DNA of 64,000 nt from Janthinobacterium sp. TND4EL3 (lineage in GTDB: Bacteria; Pseudomonadota; Gammaproteobacteria; Burkholderiales; Burkholderiaceae_D): positions 248,001 to 312,000 of the forward strand of contig NZ_FTMV01000001.1 in assembly GCF_900156175.1 (NCBI RefSeq). The letters run 5' to 3'. Shown one piece after another: positions 26,517-35,067 of this stretch (within the stretch, counting starts at the first letter, position 1; the number at the start of each line of letters is the position of its first letter). The notes below the pieces were generated by a model. It was not told where the DNA came from, did no database searches, and saw only the letters and a program-made list of their open reading frames with translations. A program made the translations under genes and the position numbers.

Positions 26517-28586
26517 GTGAATCGTTATTTGTTAAGTGCATTGACCCTGAGTTTGCTGGCCGGCGTGTCCGGCATGGCTGGCGCCGCTGATAGCGCCAAG
26601 AAAGCCGCTCCCGCCACCGCCGTCGCGGCCGCCGCGCTCACCTCCGGCATCGCCGTCGAGTACGTGGACCCTGCCGTGCGCGCGCAGGACGACCTGTTCC
26701 AGCACCTGAATGGCAAATGGCTGGCGGAAACCGTGATTCCTGCCGACAAGTCGAGCTGGGGCAGCTTTGCCAAGCTGGCCGACGACACCCAAACGCAGCT
26801 GCGCGGCATCGTCGAGGGCGCGGCCGCCGACAAGGCCCGTGCGGCCGGTTCGAATGCCCAGAAAATCGGTGATTTCTATAACAGCTTCATGGATGAAGCC
26901 AAGCTGGAAAGCCTGGGCCTGACGCCCTTGAACGCGGAACTGGCGAAGATCGCCGCGCTGCAGGACAAGGCCGAGTTGCCTGCCGTCATCGCCCACTTCA
27001 GCAAGCTGGGCGTGACCTCGCCCTACGATTTCGGCATCCACCAGGACGCCAAGGATTCCACCAAATACGTGGCCGACATCGTGCAAAGCGGCCTGGGCTT
27101 GCCTGACCGCGACTACTACCTGGAAGCGGGCAAGGCCGATACGCGCGCGAAATACCTGGCCCACGTGGAAAAAATGCTGAGCCTGGCCGGCGATGCGAAC
27201 GCGGCCGCGAATGCGAAAGCCATCGTGGCGCTGGAAACGGAGCTGGCCAAGGCGCAATGGAGCAATGTGCAGAACCGCGATCCGGTCAAGACCTACAACA
27301 AGGTGGAACTGGCGAAACTGGCCGCCGTGGCGCCAGGCTACGACTGGGCCCGCTACCTGAAGGACACGGGCATCGCCGGCAAGGTCGATTATGTGATCGT
27401 CAGCCAGCCCAGCTACCTGAAAGGTTTTGCCGAGATCGCCAACAAGACGCCGCTGGAAACGTGGAAAGCCTATTTCCAGTGGCACTTGCTGCACGCCAAC
27501 GCCGGCTACCTGCCGAAAGCCTATGTCGATGAAAACTTCGCGTTTTACGGCACCACCCTGACGGGCGTGACGGAAATGCGTCCGCGCTGGAAACGCGGCG
27601 TGGGCGCCGTCGAAGGCGCGCTGGGCGAGGCCGTGGGCCAGCTGTACGTGGAGCAATATTTCCCGGCCGAGCGCAAGGTGCGCATGGAAGCGCTGGTGAA
27701 AAACCTGATGACGGCCTACAAGCAAAGCATCGACAAGCTCGACTGGATGAGCCCCGTCACCAAGAAACAGGCGCAAATCAAGCTGGCCAAGTTCACCACC
27801 AAGATCGGCTATCCGAACAAATGGCGCGATTACTCGGGCCTGACGGTGGCGCCCGATGATTTGATCGGCAACATCCAGCGTTCGCACCTGCTCAACTACA
27901 ACCGCGAATTGAACAAGCTGGGCCAGCCTATCGACCGCGACGAGTGGGGCATGACGCCGCAGACCGTGAACGCCTATTACAACCCGGAACTGAACGAAAT
28001 CGTCTTCCCGGCCGCCATTTTGCAGGCGCCGTTCTTTGACGCCAAGGCGGACGACGCCGTCAACTACGGCGCCATCGGCGGCGTGATCGGCCATGAAATC
28101 AGCCACGGCTTCGACGACCAGGGCGCCCAGTACGACGGCGACGGCAACCTGCGCGACTGGTGGACCAAGGCCGACCACAAGAACTTCGCCAGGAAAACCA
28201 AGCAGCTGGTGGCGCAGTACAACAGCTTCAGTCCTGTTCCTGGTCACTTCGTCAACGGCGAGCTGACCCTGGGCGAGAACATCGCCGACAACTCGGGCGT
28301 GGCGATTGCCTACAAGGCGTACAAATTGTCGCTCAATGGCAAGAAAGCCCCCATCATCGACGGTTTCACGGGCGAGCAGCGCTTCTACGCGGGCTTTGCC
28401 CAGGTTTGGCGCATGAAGATGCGCGAAGCCCAGCAGCTGGTGTTGCTGAAGACCGACCCGCATTCGCCGGGCCAGTTCCGCGCCAACGGCACCATGCGCA
28501 ACCAGCCCGGTTTCTATCAAGCGTTCGACGTGAAGCCAGGCGACAAGATGTATTTGCCACCGAAAGACCGCGTCATCATGTGGTAA
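26517..28586 (+). CDS. M13 family metallopeptidase, copy 2
   Basis: Zinc endopeptidase of 689 residues, closely similar along its whole length to the preceding gene, showing tandem duplication. Signal peptide MNRYLLSALTLSLLAGVSGM; zinc motif HEISH at 526-530; GENIADNSGVAIAYKAYK with the third ligand; NAYYNPELNEIVFPAAILQA. It also starts with GTG and ends VIMW. The two differ most in the region before the zinc site (for example DLIGNIQRSHLLNYNRELNK against DLVGNMMRAANFGSARQVAK), which could change substrate choice or timing of use. Confidence 0.93.
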   Translation: MNRYLLSALTLSLLAGVSGMAGAADSAKKAAPATAVAAAALTSGIAVEYVDPAVRAQDDLFQHLNGKWLAETVIPADKSSWGSFAKLADDTQTQLRGIVEGAAADKARAAGSNAQKIGDFYNSFMDEAKLESLGLTPLNAELAKIAALQDKAELPAVIAHFSKLGVTSPYDFGIHQDAKDSTKYVADIVQSGLGLPDRDYYLEAGKADTRAKYLAHVEKMLSLAGDANAAANAKAIVALETELAKAQWSNVQNRDPVKTYNKVELAKLAAVAPGYDWARYLKDTGIAGKVDYVIVSQPSYLKGFAEIANKTPLETWKAYFQWHLLHANAGYLPKAYVDENFAFYGTTLTGVTEMRPRWKRGVGAVEGALGEAVGQLYVEQYFPAERKVRMEALVKNLMTAYKQSIDKLDWMSPVTKKQAQIKLAKFTTKIGYPNKWRDYSGLTVAPDDLIGNIQRSHLLNYNRELNKLGQPIDRDEWGMTPQTVNAYYNPELNEIVFPAAILQAPFFDAKADDAVNYGAIGGVIGHEISHGFDDQGAQYDGDGNLRDWWTKADHKNFARKTKQLVAQYNSFSPVPGHFVNGELTLGENIADNSGVAIAYKAYKLSLNGKKAPIIDGFTGEQRFYAGFAQVWRMKMREAQQLVLLKTDPHSPGQFRANGTMRNQPGFYQAFDVKPGDKMYLPPKDRVIMW

Positions 28587-28590
28587 GACG

Positions 28591-28767
28591 CTAAGTAATC
28601 CTCGGGGAATTAGTGTGAATTTATGACGAATAGAACCGGATGCTATGCAAGGGGCTCACTGCGACGCAGTGCGAGCACTGCTAGCAGCGAGCAAGCCTCG
28701 TCGGCCACCTTGCAGAGCGCCGGTTATAGAAGTCAGAAATCACAATAATTTATTGGGGGTTACTTAG
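28591..28767. repeat. Long imperfect inverted-repeat element (MITE-like)
   Basis: About 60 bases at the left (28591-28653) and right (28706-28767) are imperfect reverse complements. The ends are CTAAGTAA and TTACTTAG. Shared blocks such as AACCGG and GCAAGG recur in order on both arms. The centre holds a perfect hairpin CACTGCG-A-CGCAGTG (28657-28671) and the palindrome CTGCTAGCAG. TA dinucleotides flank the outermost AGTAA/TTACT, as expected for elements moved by IS630/Tc1-type transposases. It separates the M13 gene from its terminator. No coding capacity. Confidence 0.7.
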
Positions 28768-28786
28768 TTCATGGCTTAAGTTGCCA

Positions 28787-28816
28787 GCCGCCCCGCGCAA
28801 GCCGGGCGGCTTTTTT
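28787..28816 (+). terminator. Terminator of second M13 gene
   Basis: GCCGCCC (28787-28793) pairs with GGGCGGC (28804-28810) and is followed by six T's. It lies 200 bases after the M13 stop because the inverted-repeat element intervenes. Confidence 0.85.
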
Positions 28817-28844
28817 GCGACCTGATGTAACGCAAACGTCGGGC

Positions 28845-28871
28845 GAAAAAAAACCGCCCCTGGGGGCGGTT
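28845..28871 (-). terminator. Terminator of cytochrome c gene
   Basis: AACCGCCCC (28852-28860) pairs with GGGGCGGTT (28863-28871). On the minus strand the stem is followed by a T-run (28845-28851). It lies 24 bases past the cytochrome stop. Confidence 0.85.
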
Positions 28872-28894
28872 CCTCGATACGGGTGCTGCGCTGC

Positions 28895-29458
28895 TTACTT
28901 GGCAGGCTCGGCTGCTGGTGCGGCGGCGCCGTCAGCGGCTGCGGCCGGCGCAGGTACTTCCGGTTCCTTGAACTTGCCGCCCGACGCATTGGCCATGTAG
29001 ACGACGGCGCGCGCCACTTCCACATCGTCGAGATCGGGATTGCCGCCCTTGGCCGGCATCGCGCGCAAGCCTTCGATCGCGTGTTTCAGGACTGTATCGT
29101 AACCCTGGGCCAGGCGGGCCGACCAGCTGCCCGCGTCGCCAAACTTCGGTGCACCGGCCACGCCGGCGCCGTGGCACGCCACGCAGGTGGCCGTGTACAC
29201 GGCTTCGCCGCCTTGCAGCACTTTCGGACCGCTGGCATCCTTGAAGGTAAAGCCTTCATTGGCGACCGGGCTCAGACGTGCATCGATGGCTTCCGGCGAC
29301 TGGCTGTCCGTCCCGGCGCTCTCGTGTTTTTGGGTGGTGACGAATTGCACCAGCAAGATAATGCCGATGACGGTCACCAAAAAGAAGCCGGCTACGGCTG
29401 CAAGCAATTGTTTAGGCGTTTTGATCGCTGATTGTTGTTCGTTATGTGCGTCGCTCAT
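28895..29458 (-). CDS. Membrane-anchored c5-type cytochrome
   Basis: Protein of 187 residues with one N-terminal membrane span (about 18-40, LLAAVAGFFLVTVIGIILLV) and a periplasmic haem domain. The haem-binding motif CVACH is at 92-96, preceded by VLQGGEAVYTA and followed by GVAGAPKFGDAGSW. The axial Met is probably in RAMPAKGGNPDLDD. An Ala/Pro-rich tail ends the protein. It should carry electrons in the respiratory chain; partners are not adjacent. The start at 29458 (MSDAHNEQQ) puts the span where expected and avoids 32 extra codons. Confidence 0.88.
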   Translation of the reverse strand: MSDAHNEQQSAIKTPKQLLAAVAGFFLVTVIGIILLVQFVTTQKHESAGTDSQSPEAIDARLSPVANEGFTFKDASGPKVLQGGEAVYTATCVACHGAGVAGAPKFGDAGSWSARLAQGYDTVLKHAIEGLRAMPAKGGNPDLDDVEVARAVVYMANASGGKFKEPEVPAPAAAADGAAAPAAEPAK

Positions 29459-29657
29459 GATGTCCTTAGTCCAGATTTGAAACTGATGGCCGTGTAAGGT
29501 AGCATTTTTACATGCCTGGATGTAAACCTTTATGAAACCCACAATTATAGGCACAAAAATTGAGCAATGACATGCAATTGCCGGCGATACGACAGTTTCC
29601 GTAGACGTAGGTAAAGAAAAACGGTATCCTTCGCATCACTTCAGATATTCCCCCTAC

Positions 29658-29733
29658 GCGGCTGTAGCTCAGTGGATAGAGTATTGGCCTCCGAAGCCAA
29701 GGGTCGTGGGTTCGATCCCCGCCAGCCGCACCA
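29658..29733 (+). tRNA. tRNA-Arg (anticodon CCG)
   Basis: A 76-base cloverleaf. The acceptor GCGGCTG (29658-29664) pairs with CAGCCGC (29723-29729), then A and an encoded CCA. The anticodon arm is TTGGC-CTCCGAA-GCCAA with anticodon CCG. The T arm has GTGGGTTCGATCCCCGC. It reads CGG arginine codons. It marks the left border of the sugar locus, but no integrase or repeated tRNA end was seen. Confidence 0.95.
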
Positions 29734-29839
29734 GACAAATCAAGCCTTGTGTTTTCTCCCGTCAGCGTCAGTATGAATGCGACGTGTGACGTCATGGCCG
29801 CGCAAGCCGCTGCGCAGCCACCCTGTTCAGCAGCGAATA

Positions 29840-30517
29840 TTATTTCAGCAGTTTCAGCAACGCCTCGGCCGCCGCCTCCGACGAGGCCGGATTCTGGCCG
29901 GTGATCAAGATGCCATCCGTCAGCACATACGCGGCCCAGTCGGCGCCTTTGGAATAGATGCCGCCGTTTTCCCTGAGCATGTCTTCCACGAGGAAAGGCA
30001 CGACTTTCGTCAAGCCCACGGCTTCCTCTTCCGTATTCGTGAATCCCGTCACTTTCTTGCCTTTCACCAGAGGCTGGCCATCGCTGCCCTTGACATGGCG
30101 CAAGACACCGGGGGCGTGGCAGACGGCGGCGACGGGTTTACCGGCCGCGTGCAGGGCTGCGATGAGGGCGATCGAGTCCGGGTCTTCGGCCAAGTCCCAC
30201 AGGGGGCCGTGGCCACCAGGATAGAACACGGCGTCGTAGTCGGCAGGCTTGAGCGTGGACAAAGGCACGGTGGACGCCAGCGCGGCCTGGGCCGCCGGGT
30301 CGGCCTTGAAGCGGGCCGTGGCCGTCGTTTGCGATTCGGGCGCGTCGCTCTTCGGGTCCAGCGGCGGCTGGCCGCCTTTCGGCGAGGCCAGGGTCAGGCT
30401 GGCCCCCGCGTCCTTCAGCACGTAATACGGCGCGGCGAATTCTTCCAGCCAGAAGCCGGTCTTGTGGCCCGTGTCGCCCAGCTGGTCGTGCGAGGTCAAT
30501 ACCATTAAAACGTTCAT
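29840..30517 (-). CDS. DJ-1/PfpI family protein (type 1 glutamine amidotransferase-like)
   Basis: Protein of 225 residues beginning MNVLMVLTSHDQLGDTGHKT. The nucleophile-elbow Cys is C133 in AAVCHAPGVLRHV, and the acidic residue that supports it is in GFWLEEFAAPYY. YDAVFYPGGHGPLWDL is typical of the Hsp31/YhbO-like branch, whose members are described as glyoxalase III or protein-repair enzymes in the cytoplasm. The start at 30517 is well supported; the 59 codons upstream are not. It is divergent from the TonB receptor gene and not obviously part of the sugar locus. Confidence 0.85.
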   Translation of the reverse strand: MNVLMVLTSHDQLGDTGHKTGFWLEEFAAPYYVLKDAGASLTLASPKGGQPPLDPKSDAPESQTTATARFKADPAAQAALASTVPLSTLKPADYDAVFYPGGHGPLWDLAEDPDSIALIAALHAAGKPVAAVCHAPGVLRHVKGSDGQPLVKGKKVTGFTNTEEEAVGLTKVVPFLVEDMLRENGGIYSKGADWAAYVLTDGILITGQNPASSEAAAEALLKLLK

Positions 30518-30702
30518 GCTGACTCCTGTGCAAGCGGTGGGTGGGATGGCTTTGCTGCGCTCTTTACTACGCTTTGAGCTTAGTCCTGTTCGCGTTTTCA
30601 TGCTGCACGCCTGCGCTGCCTGTTTTTTGTGCAAGAGCTGATGTGCATGTCCGCGACACCCCTGCCGTTGTCGCATTACAACCTCCAAAGTCACCCAGCC
30701 GC

Positions 30703-30722
30703 CGATATCGAAATTGATATCG
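30703..30722. promoter_or_regulatory. Arabinose-locus operator A (TonB receptor)
   Basis: Perfect palindrome CGATAT-CGAAATTG-ATATCG. TTGATTGGA begins 34 bases after the palindrome start (30737-30745), and TAAGAT follows at 30765-30770, 22 bases after TTGATT. The same three elements at identical spacing precede the arabonate dehydratase gene and the ABC transporter operon. The palindrome centre would be about 65 bases upstream of transcription start, the usual recognition site of LysR-type activators. This also accounts for most of the 318-base non-coding space 30518-30835. Confidence 0.8.
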
Positions 30723-30740
30723 AAACTGTGGAAAATTTGA

Positions 30741-30770
30741 TTGGAGAGATTATCGTCCAGCCCCTAAGAT
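30741..30770 (+). promoter_or_regulatory. Promoter of the TonB receptor gene
   Basis: TTGGAG (30741-30746) and TAAGAT (30765-30770) are separated by 18 bases. It is a weak -35, consistent with dependence on an activator. The predicted leader is about 60 bases. Confidence 0.55.
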
Positions 30771-30835
30771 AAACGCCGAGCATGCGAACGACATGCAAGC
30801 AGCATAAAAAATATCAATACAATATCTGGAGATTC

Positions 30836-33499
30836 ATGATGCGCAACGCCACCGGCACGCTCGCGGCCACTTTCCCTCGTCCATTCATTTTGAAGGCAGC
30901 CGTTGCGGCATTGGCCGGTATCGGCTTGCTGAGCACGGCTTCGGTGTGGGCGCAGGAGGCGGTGGCGGCCGATGCCAATGCCAATGCCGAGCCTGCCGCA
31001 GAAGTGGCTGTCGTGACCGTCAGCGGCGTGCGCCGCTCGGCGCAGAATTCGCAGCAGATCAAGATGCGCTCGGACCAGGTCATCGATTCCATCGTCGCCG
31101 ACGACATCGGCAAATTCCCTGACAACAACGTGGCCGAAACCCTGGCCCGCGTGTCCGGCATCCAGATCCGCCGCGACTCGGGCGAGGCGAGCGCCGTCAT
31201 GATACGCGGCTTGCGCGATGTCACGACCCTGCTCAACGGCCGCGAACTGTTCACCACCACGGGCCGCTACGTCAACCTGGCCGACATTCCCGCCACCATG
31301 CTGCAGCGCGTCGACGTGTACAAGTCGCAGGGCGCCGACCAGGTCGAAGGCGGCGTGGCCGGCATCATCGACGTGCGCACGAACCGCCCCTTCGATTTCA
31401 AGGAGTTTACCGCCAGCGTGAATACGCGCGCCGTCTACAGCGACAAATCGCAAGCCACGGACCCGAACATCAGCGGCATGGTGTCGAACCGCTGGAAGAC
31501 GGGCATCGGCGAAGTGGGCGCGCTGCTGGGCTTGTCGCAGCAGCAACACCGCTACCACGAGGAGCGCGCCTTCAGCACGGCGCCCGTGGACAAGAGTTAT
31601 TTTTCGCCGGGCCTGACGGCGCCGGATCAGGTGGGCTTGTTGCCGATCAAGGGCGACCGCCGCCGCACGACCGCCAATGCCGTGCTGCAATGGCGCCCGA
31701 ACGCCGACGTGGAACTGTACGCCGAAGGCATGGCCACGCGCTTCCTGCTCGATGCCGAATCCGATTATTTCGTCGGCTTGCCGTGGTGGGGCACGCCCGT
31801 GTCCGCCACCAGGATTCCCGGCAGCAACCAGCTGCAGACGCTGACGTCCACCAACGTCAACACCATCATGTCGACGCAGGCGAACAAGAACCAGACGAAG
31901 ACGCAGCAGTTTGCCGTGGGCGGCTTGTGGGATATCAATCCGGAATGGCGTTTCACGTCGGAACTGGCCAGCACAAGGAGCACGTACAACTGGCGCAATC
32001 CGATTCTCGACGCCATCACCGTCGTGCCGAACGCTACCATCAATACCAACCAGAACGGCACCCTGCACGTCGATTACACAGGCATCGATCTGCAAGACCC
32101 GTCGAACTACTATCTGAAGGGCTTTTTCGACCGCTACGGCCGCGATGAGGGCAGCGCGAACGACCTGCGCGCCGACCTGGCGTACACGCCCGGTGCCGGC
32201 GGCTTTTTCAAGGAAATCAGCGTCGGCTTGCGCGGCGTCAAACGCGAAGCGCAATCGATCAAGAGTTTCGAAGGCAATGCGGAAGCACCGGACGTGTCCG
32301 GCGCCGCGTTTCCGTTCAGCCGCCAGGGCGTGACGTCGATTCCGGGCCTCAATTGCCTGTCGGAACCGATGTCCAGCGGCGGCCCCAACTATGGTTTGAC
32401 GCAGTGGTACACGCCGTGCGCCAGCTTCCTGCTCAATAACACGGCCACGATCCGCGAAGCCATTACGGGCAGCAGCGCGGCGCGCGCCATGGACCCGGGC
32501 TCGTTCTTCAAGGATACGGAAAAGACGTATTCCTTCTACGGCAAGGCGAAGATCGCCTTCAAGCTCGGTGCCTACCCCGTCGACGGCACCGTGGGCGTGC
32601 GCGTCGTGCGCACGGAGCAAAGCCTGCAAGGCAACAGTTCGCAGGATGGCGTGTACACGCCCGTCATCAGCGACACGGCCAGCACGGACGTGCTGCCCAG
32701 CGTGGCCCTGAAGGTCAAGCTGCGCCCCGACCTGGTCGGCCGTTTCGCCGCGGGCCGCACCATCAGCCGCCCCGGCTTTTCCCAGCTGAACCCGGGCGTG
32801 GCCCTGGTCAACTCGACGGAAACGGTGAAGGCGACGGGCGCGGGCGGCAATCCGGAGTTGAAACCGGTGACGGGCGACAACGTCGATGCAGCGCTGGAAT
32901 GGTATTTCGCGCCGGCCGGCTCCGTGACGGCCACCGTGTTCCACCACAAGTTCGACGGCTACATCCAGCAGCGCATTGCCAGCGAAACCATCGGTGGCAA
33001 GGTCTACGACGTGGACCGCCCCTACAACACGGCCGACGGCAAGCTGCAAGGCCTGGAAATCGGCTACCAGCAGTTCTATGACGGCTTGCCCGGCATCTTG
33101 AACGGCCTGGGCTTGCAGGCGAACGGCACCTATATGAGCGGCAAGACCAACGACGAGACGGGCGGCCATGCCATCACGGGCGTGTCGCGCTATGCCTACA
33201 ACCTGGTGTTGCTGTACGAGAAAGACGCGTGGTCGGGCCGCCTGGCCTACAACTGGCGCTCGAAATTCATCGACAGCTACAACCAGGGCGGTCCCGGCCT
33301 GGACTTGAAGGTGGCGGCCACGGCCCAGCTCGACGGTTCGCTGTCGTACAAGCTCAACGACCAGTTCACGGTGACCCTGGACGGAAATAACTTGCTCGAT
33401 ACCAAGTTCAAGGATTACTGGAACGAGCAGGGCGTGTATGCACGCGATACGCGGCGCTATGACCGCACGGTCGGGTTATCGCTGCGCTGGAAGATGTAA
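30836..33499 (+). CDS. TonB-dependent receptor (predicted arabinoside/arabinan oligosaccharide uptake)
   Basis: Outer-membrane receptor of 887 residues. It has a signal region (AAVAALAGIGLLSTASVWAQ) and a plug domain: VTVSGVRRSAQNSQQIKMRS, then VADDIGKFPDNNVAETLARV and QVEGGVAGIIDVRTNRPF. A long beta-barrel ends in a C-terminal aromatic strand (RTVGLSLRWKM). The sequence belongs to the Xanthomonas/Caulobacter type of receptor that serves polysaccharide loci. No SusD partner is present. Its position at the head of the locus and the shared operator predict arabino-oligosaccharides as ligand. The ATG at 30836 follows a GGAG site. Confidence 0.9.
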   Translation: MMRNATGTLAATFPRPFILKAAVAALAGIGLLSTASVWAQEAVAADANANAEPAAEVAVVTVSGVRRSAQNSQQIKMRSDQVIDSIVADDIGKFPDNNVAETLARVSGIQIRRDSGEASAVMIRGLRDVTTLLNGRELFTTTGRYVNLADIPATMLQRVDVYKSQGADQVEGGVAGIIDVRTNRPFDFKEFTASVNTRAVYSDKSQATDPNISGMVSNRWKTGIGEVGALLGLSQQQHRYHEERAFSTAPVDKSYFSPGLTAPDQVGLLPIKGDRRRTTANAVLQWRPNADVELYAEGMATRFLLDAESDYFVGLPWWGTPVSATRIPGSNQLQTLTSTNVNTIMSTQANKNQTKTQQFAVGGLWDINPEWRFTSELASTRSTYNWRNPILDAITVVPNATINTNQNGTLHVDYTGIDLQDPSNYYLKGFFDRYGRDEGSANDLRADLAYTPGAGGFFKEISVGLRGVKREAQSIKSFEGNAEAPDVSGAAFPFSRQGVTSIPGLNCLSEPMSSGGPNYGLTQWYTPCASFLLNNTATIREAITGSSAARAMDPGSFFKDTEKTYSFYGKAKIAFKLGAYPVDGTVGVRVVRTEQSLQGNSSQDGVYTPVISDTASTDVLPSVALKVKLRPDLVGRFAAGRTISRPGFSQLNPGVALVNSTETVKATGAGGNPELKPVTGDNVDAALEWYFAPAGSVTATVFHHKFDGYIQQRIASETIGGKVYDVDRPYNTADGKLQGLEIGYQQFYDGLPGILNGLGLQANGTYMSGKTNDETGGHAITGVSRYAYNLVLLYEKDAWSGRLAYNWRSKFIDSYNQGGPGLDLKVAATAQLDGSLSYKLNDQFTVTLDGNNLLDTKFKDYWNEQGVYARDTRRYDRTVGLSLRWKM

Positions 33500-33580
33500 A
33501 ACGTCCATGGCTGCGTTGCCTTGCCTCGCCGTACTCCTCGTACTGTCTTCGGCAACGCGCCTTGCCCTGAACGTTTTACA
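33495..33580. repeat. Palindromic intergenic repeat, copy 1
   Basis: The ends TGTAAAACGTCCATGGC (33495-33511) and GCCCTGAACGTTTTACA (33564-33580) are reverse complements at 15 of 17 positions. The interior also folds (CGTTGCC with GGCAACG) and has the shared core CGTACTGTCTTCGGC. It begins inside the stop codon of the TonB receptor gene. Related copies are at 42463 and 57983. Confidence 0.8.
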
Positions 33581-33603
33581 TGAGTGAAAAAAGCAGTATC
33601 CAA

Positions 33604-33635
33604 GGGCGTTGCCATGGTTTCGGCCGGCAACGCCC
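33604..33635. other. Perfect 10-base hairpin before the symporter gene
   Basis: GGGCGTTGCC (33604-33613) and GGCAACGCCC (33626-33635) with a 12-base loop and no T-run. It stands between the palindromic repeat and the symporter start at 33691. It may shield the downstream mRNA end or lower read-through from the receptor gene. Confidence 0.6.
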
Positions 33636-33690
33636 CTGTCAGTTGGGCAGTCACGCACGATTCATCATCAAAAAAGAATGGACGGAAAGC

Positions 33691-35043
33691 ATGGAGACGC
33701 AAAAATTATCCACCGTTGAAAAGGTCGGCTTCGGCGCCGGCGACATGGCGCTCAATGTCGTCATCTCGTCGATGATGCTGATCATTACCTTTTTCTACAC
33801 CGATATCTATGGCTTGAAGACGAGCGACCTGGCCCTGCTGTTCGTGGCCGTGAAAGTGGTGGGTGCCATTGCCGACCTGGTCATGGGCCAGATCACCGAC
33901 CGCTACAGCTTTGCCTCGGGCCGCTACCGCCCGTATCTGCTGTGGCTGGCCGTGCCGTTCGGCGTCAGCGTGTTTTTTGTGTTTACGACGCCGGCATGGG
34001 GCTATGACGCCAAGCTCATCTGGGCGTATTCCACCTACATCTTGATGACCATCATGACGGCCGGCGTGGGCATCCCGTATATTTCCCTGATCAGCGGCCT
34101 GACCAGCGACCCGCACGAGCGCCTGTCGGCCAACGGCTACCGTTTGTTCTTCGCCAAGATCGGCGCCTTCATGGTGACCATCGTCGTGCCGGTGCTGTCG
34201 CAGCGCTGGGGCGGCGGCAACCCGGCTGTCGGCTATCAGGCGGCCATGGCCGTGATGGCCGTCATGGGCGTGGCCCTGTTCCTGTTCTGCTATTTCACCA
34301 CCACCGAGCGCGTCGTGCACGTGGTGGAAAAACAATCGTTGATGGAGCAGCTGCGCCTGCTGCTGAAGAACGACCAGTGGCTGGTGCTGTGCGGCGTGTG
34401 CGTCACGGGCACGGTGGGCTACGTGGTGCGCGGCTCCGTCGCCATCTATTACGCGAAATACTACCTGGGCGGCGACACGGAAACCGTGGCCGCCTTTCTC
34501 ACGACGGGCGTGGTGGCCGCCATCCTGGCCATGATCGCCTCGACGTGGATCACCAAGTTCTATTGCAAGGTGAAACTGTTCCGCTACACGCAGATCGGCG
34601 TGGCGCTGATCAGCCTGGCGATCTACTTTTTTGTGAAGCCCAGCGATACGCTGCTGGCCTTCGCCCTGTATTTCCTGCTCTCCTTCGTGGTGGACTTGCA
34701 TGCCCCCGTGTTCTGGTCGGCCATCGCCGAAACCATTGATTACGGTCAAGTCAAGACGGGCAAGCGCGTCTCCGGCTTCGCCTTTGGCGGCATTTCCGTG
34801 TGCCAGAAGGCTGGCATGGCCGTGGCCGGCTTCATGGTGGGCATGCTGCTGTCGTATTTCGACTACCAGCCCAACCATGAGCAGACGCAATTCGCCCTGA
34901 ACGGCATCGCCCTGATGCTGTCGGTCATCCCCGGCTTCTTCCACTTGCTGATGGGGCTGCTGATGTTCAAGTACCGCATCAGCGATGACTATTACCGAGG
35001 CGTAAAAGTGGAAATGCACAAGCGCGGTTTTGTCGCTGCGTAA
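33691..35043 (+). CDS. GPH-family sugar:cation symporter
   Basis: Inner-membrane transporter of 450 residues with about 12 hydrophobic segments. It belongs to the glycoside-pentoside-hexuronide group: N-terminal VEKVGFGAGDMALNVVISSM, the motif DLVMGQITDRYSFASGRYRP, and AETIDYGQVKTGKRVSGFAF in the second half. It should import pentosides or short oligosaccharides with a proton or sodium ion. The cytoplasmic GH43 directly after it fits import of intact arabino-oligosaccharides. The start at 33691 has a GGAAAG ribosome-binding site; the frame before it is inside the repeat and hairpin. Confidence 0.88.
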   Translation: METQKLSTVEKVGFGAGDMALNVVISSMMLIITFFYTDIYGLKTSDLALLFVAVKVVGAIADLVMGQITDRYSFASGRYRPYLLWLAVPFGVSVFFVFTTPAWGYDAKLIWAYSTYILMTIMTAGVGIPYISLISGLTSDPHERLSANGYRLFFAKIGAFMVTIVVPVLSQRWGGGNPAVGYQAAMAVMAVMGVALFLFCYFTTTERVVHVVEKQSLMEQLRLLLKNDQWLVLCGVCVTGTVGYVVRGSVAIYYAKYYLGGDTETVAAFLTTGVVAAILAMIASTWITKFYCKVKLFRYTQIGVALISLAIYFFVKPSDTLLAFALYFLLSFVVDLHAPVFWSAIAETIDYGQVKTGKRVSGFAFGGISVCQKAGMAVAGFMVGMLLSYFDYQPNHEQTQFALNGIALMLSVIPGFFHLLMGLLMFKYRISDDYYRGVKVEMHKRGFVAA

Positions 35044-35067
35044 GAATCATTGAATGGAGTAAGCAAC

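Noticed and set aside
26532..28520. 662-codon minus-strand frame opposite the second M13 gene
   Set aside because: The same kind of antisense shadow. The M13 zinc motif and signal peptide are on the + strand, and the paralogue shows a similar antisense frame, as expected from shared codon pattern.
30764..33169. 801-codon open frame on the minus strand opposite the TonB receptor gene
   Set aside because: A shadow of the GC-rich coding strand. Its composition is Arg/His/Gly/Ala-rich, it has no recognisable domain, and the opposite strand has clear receptor motifs throughout.
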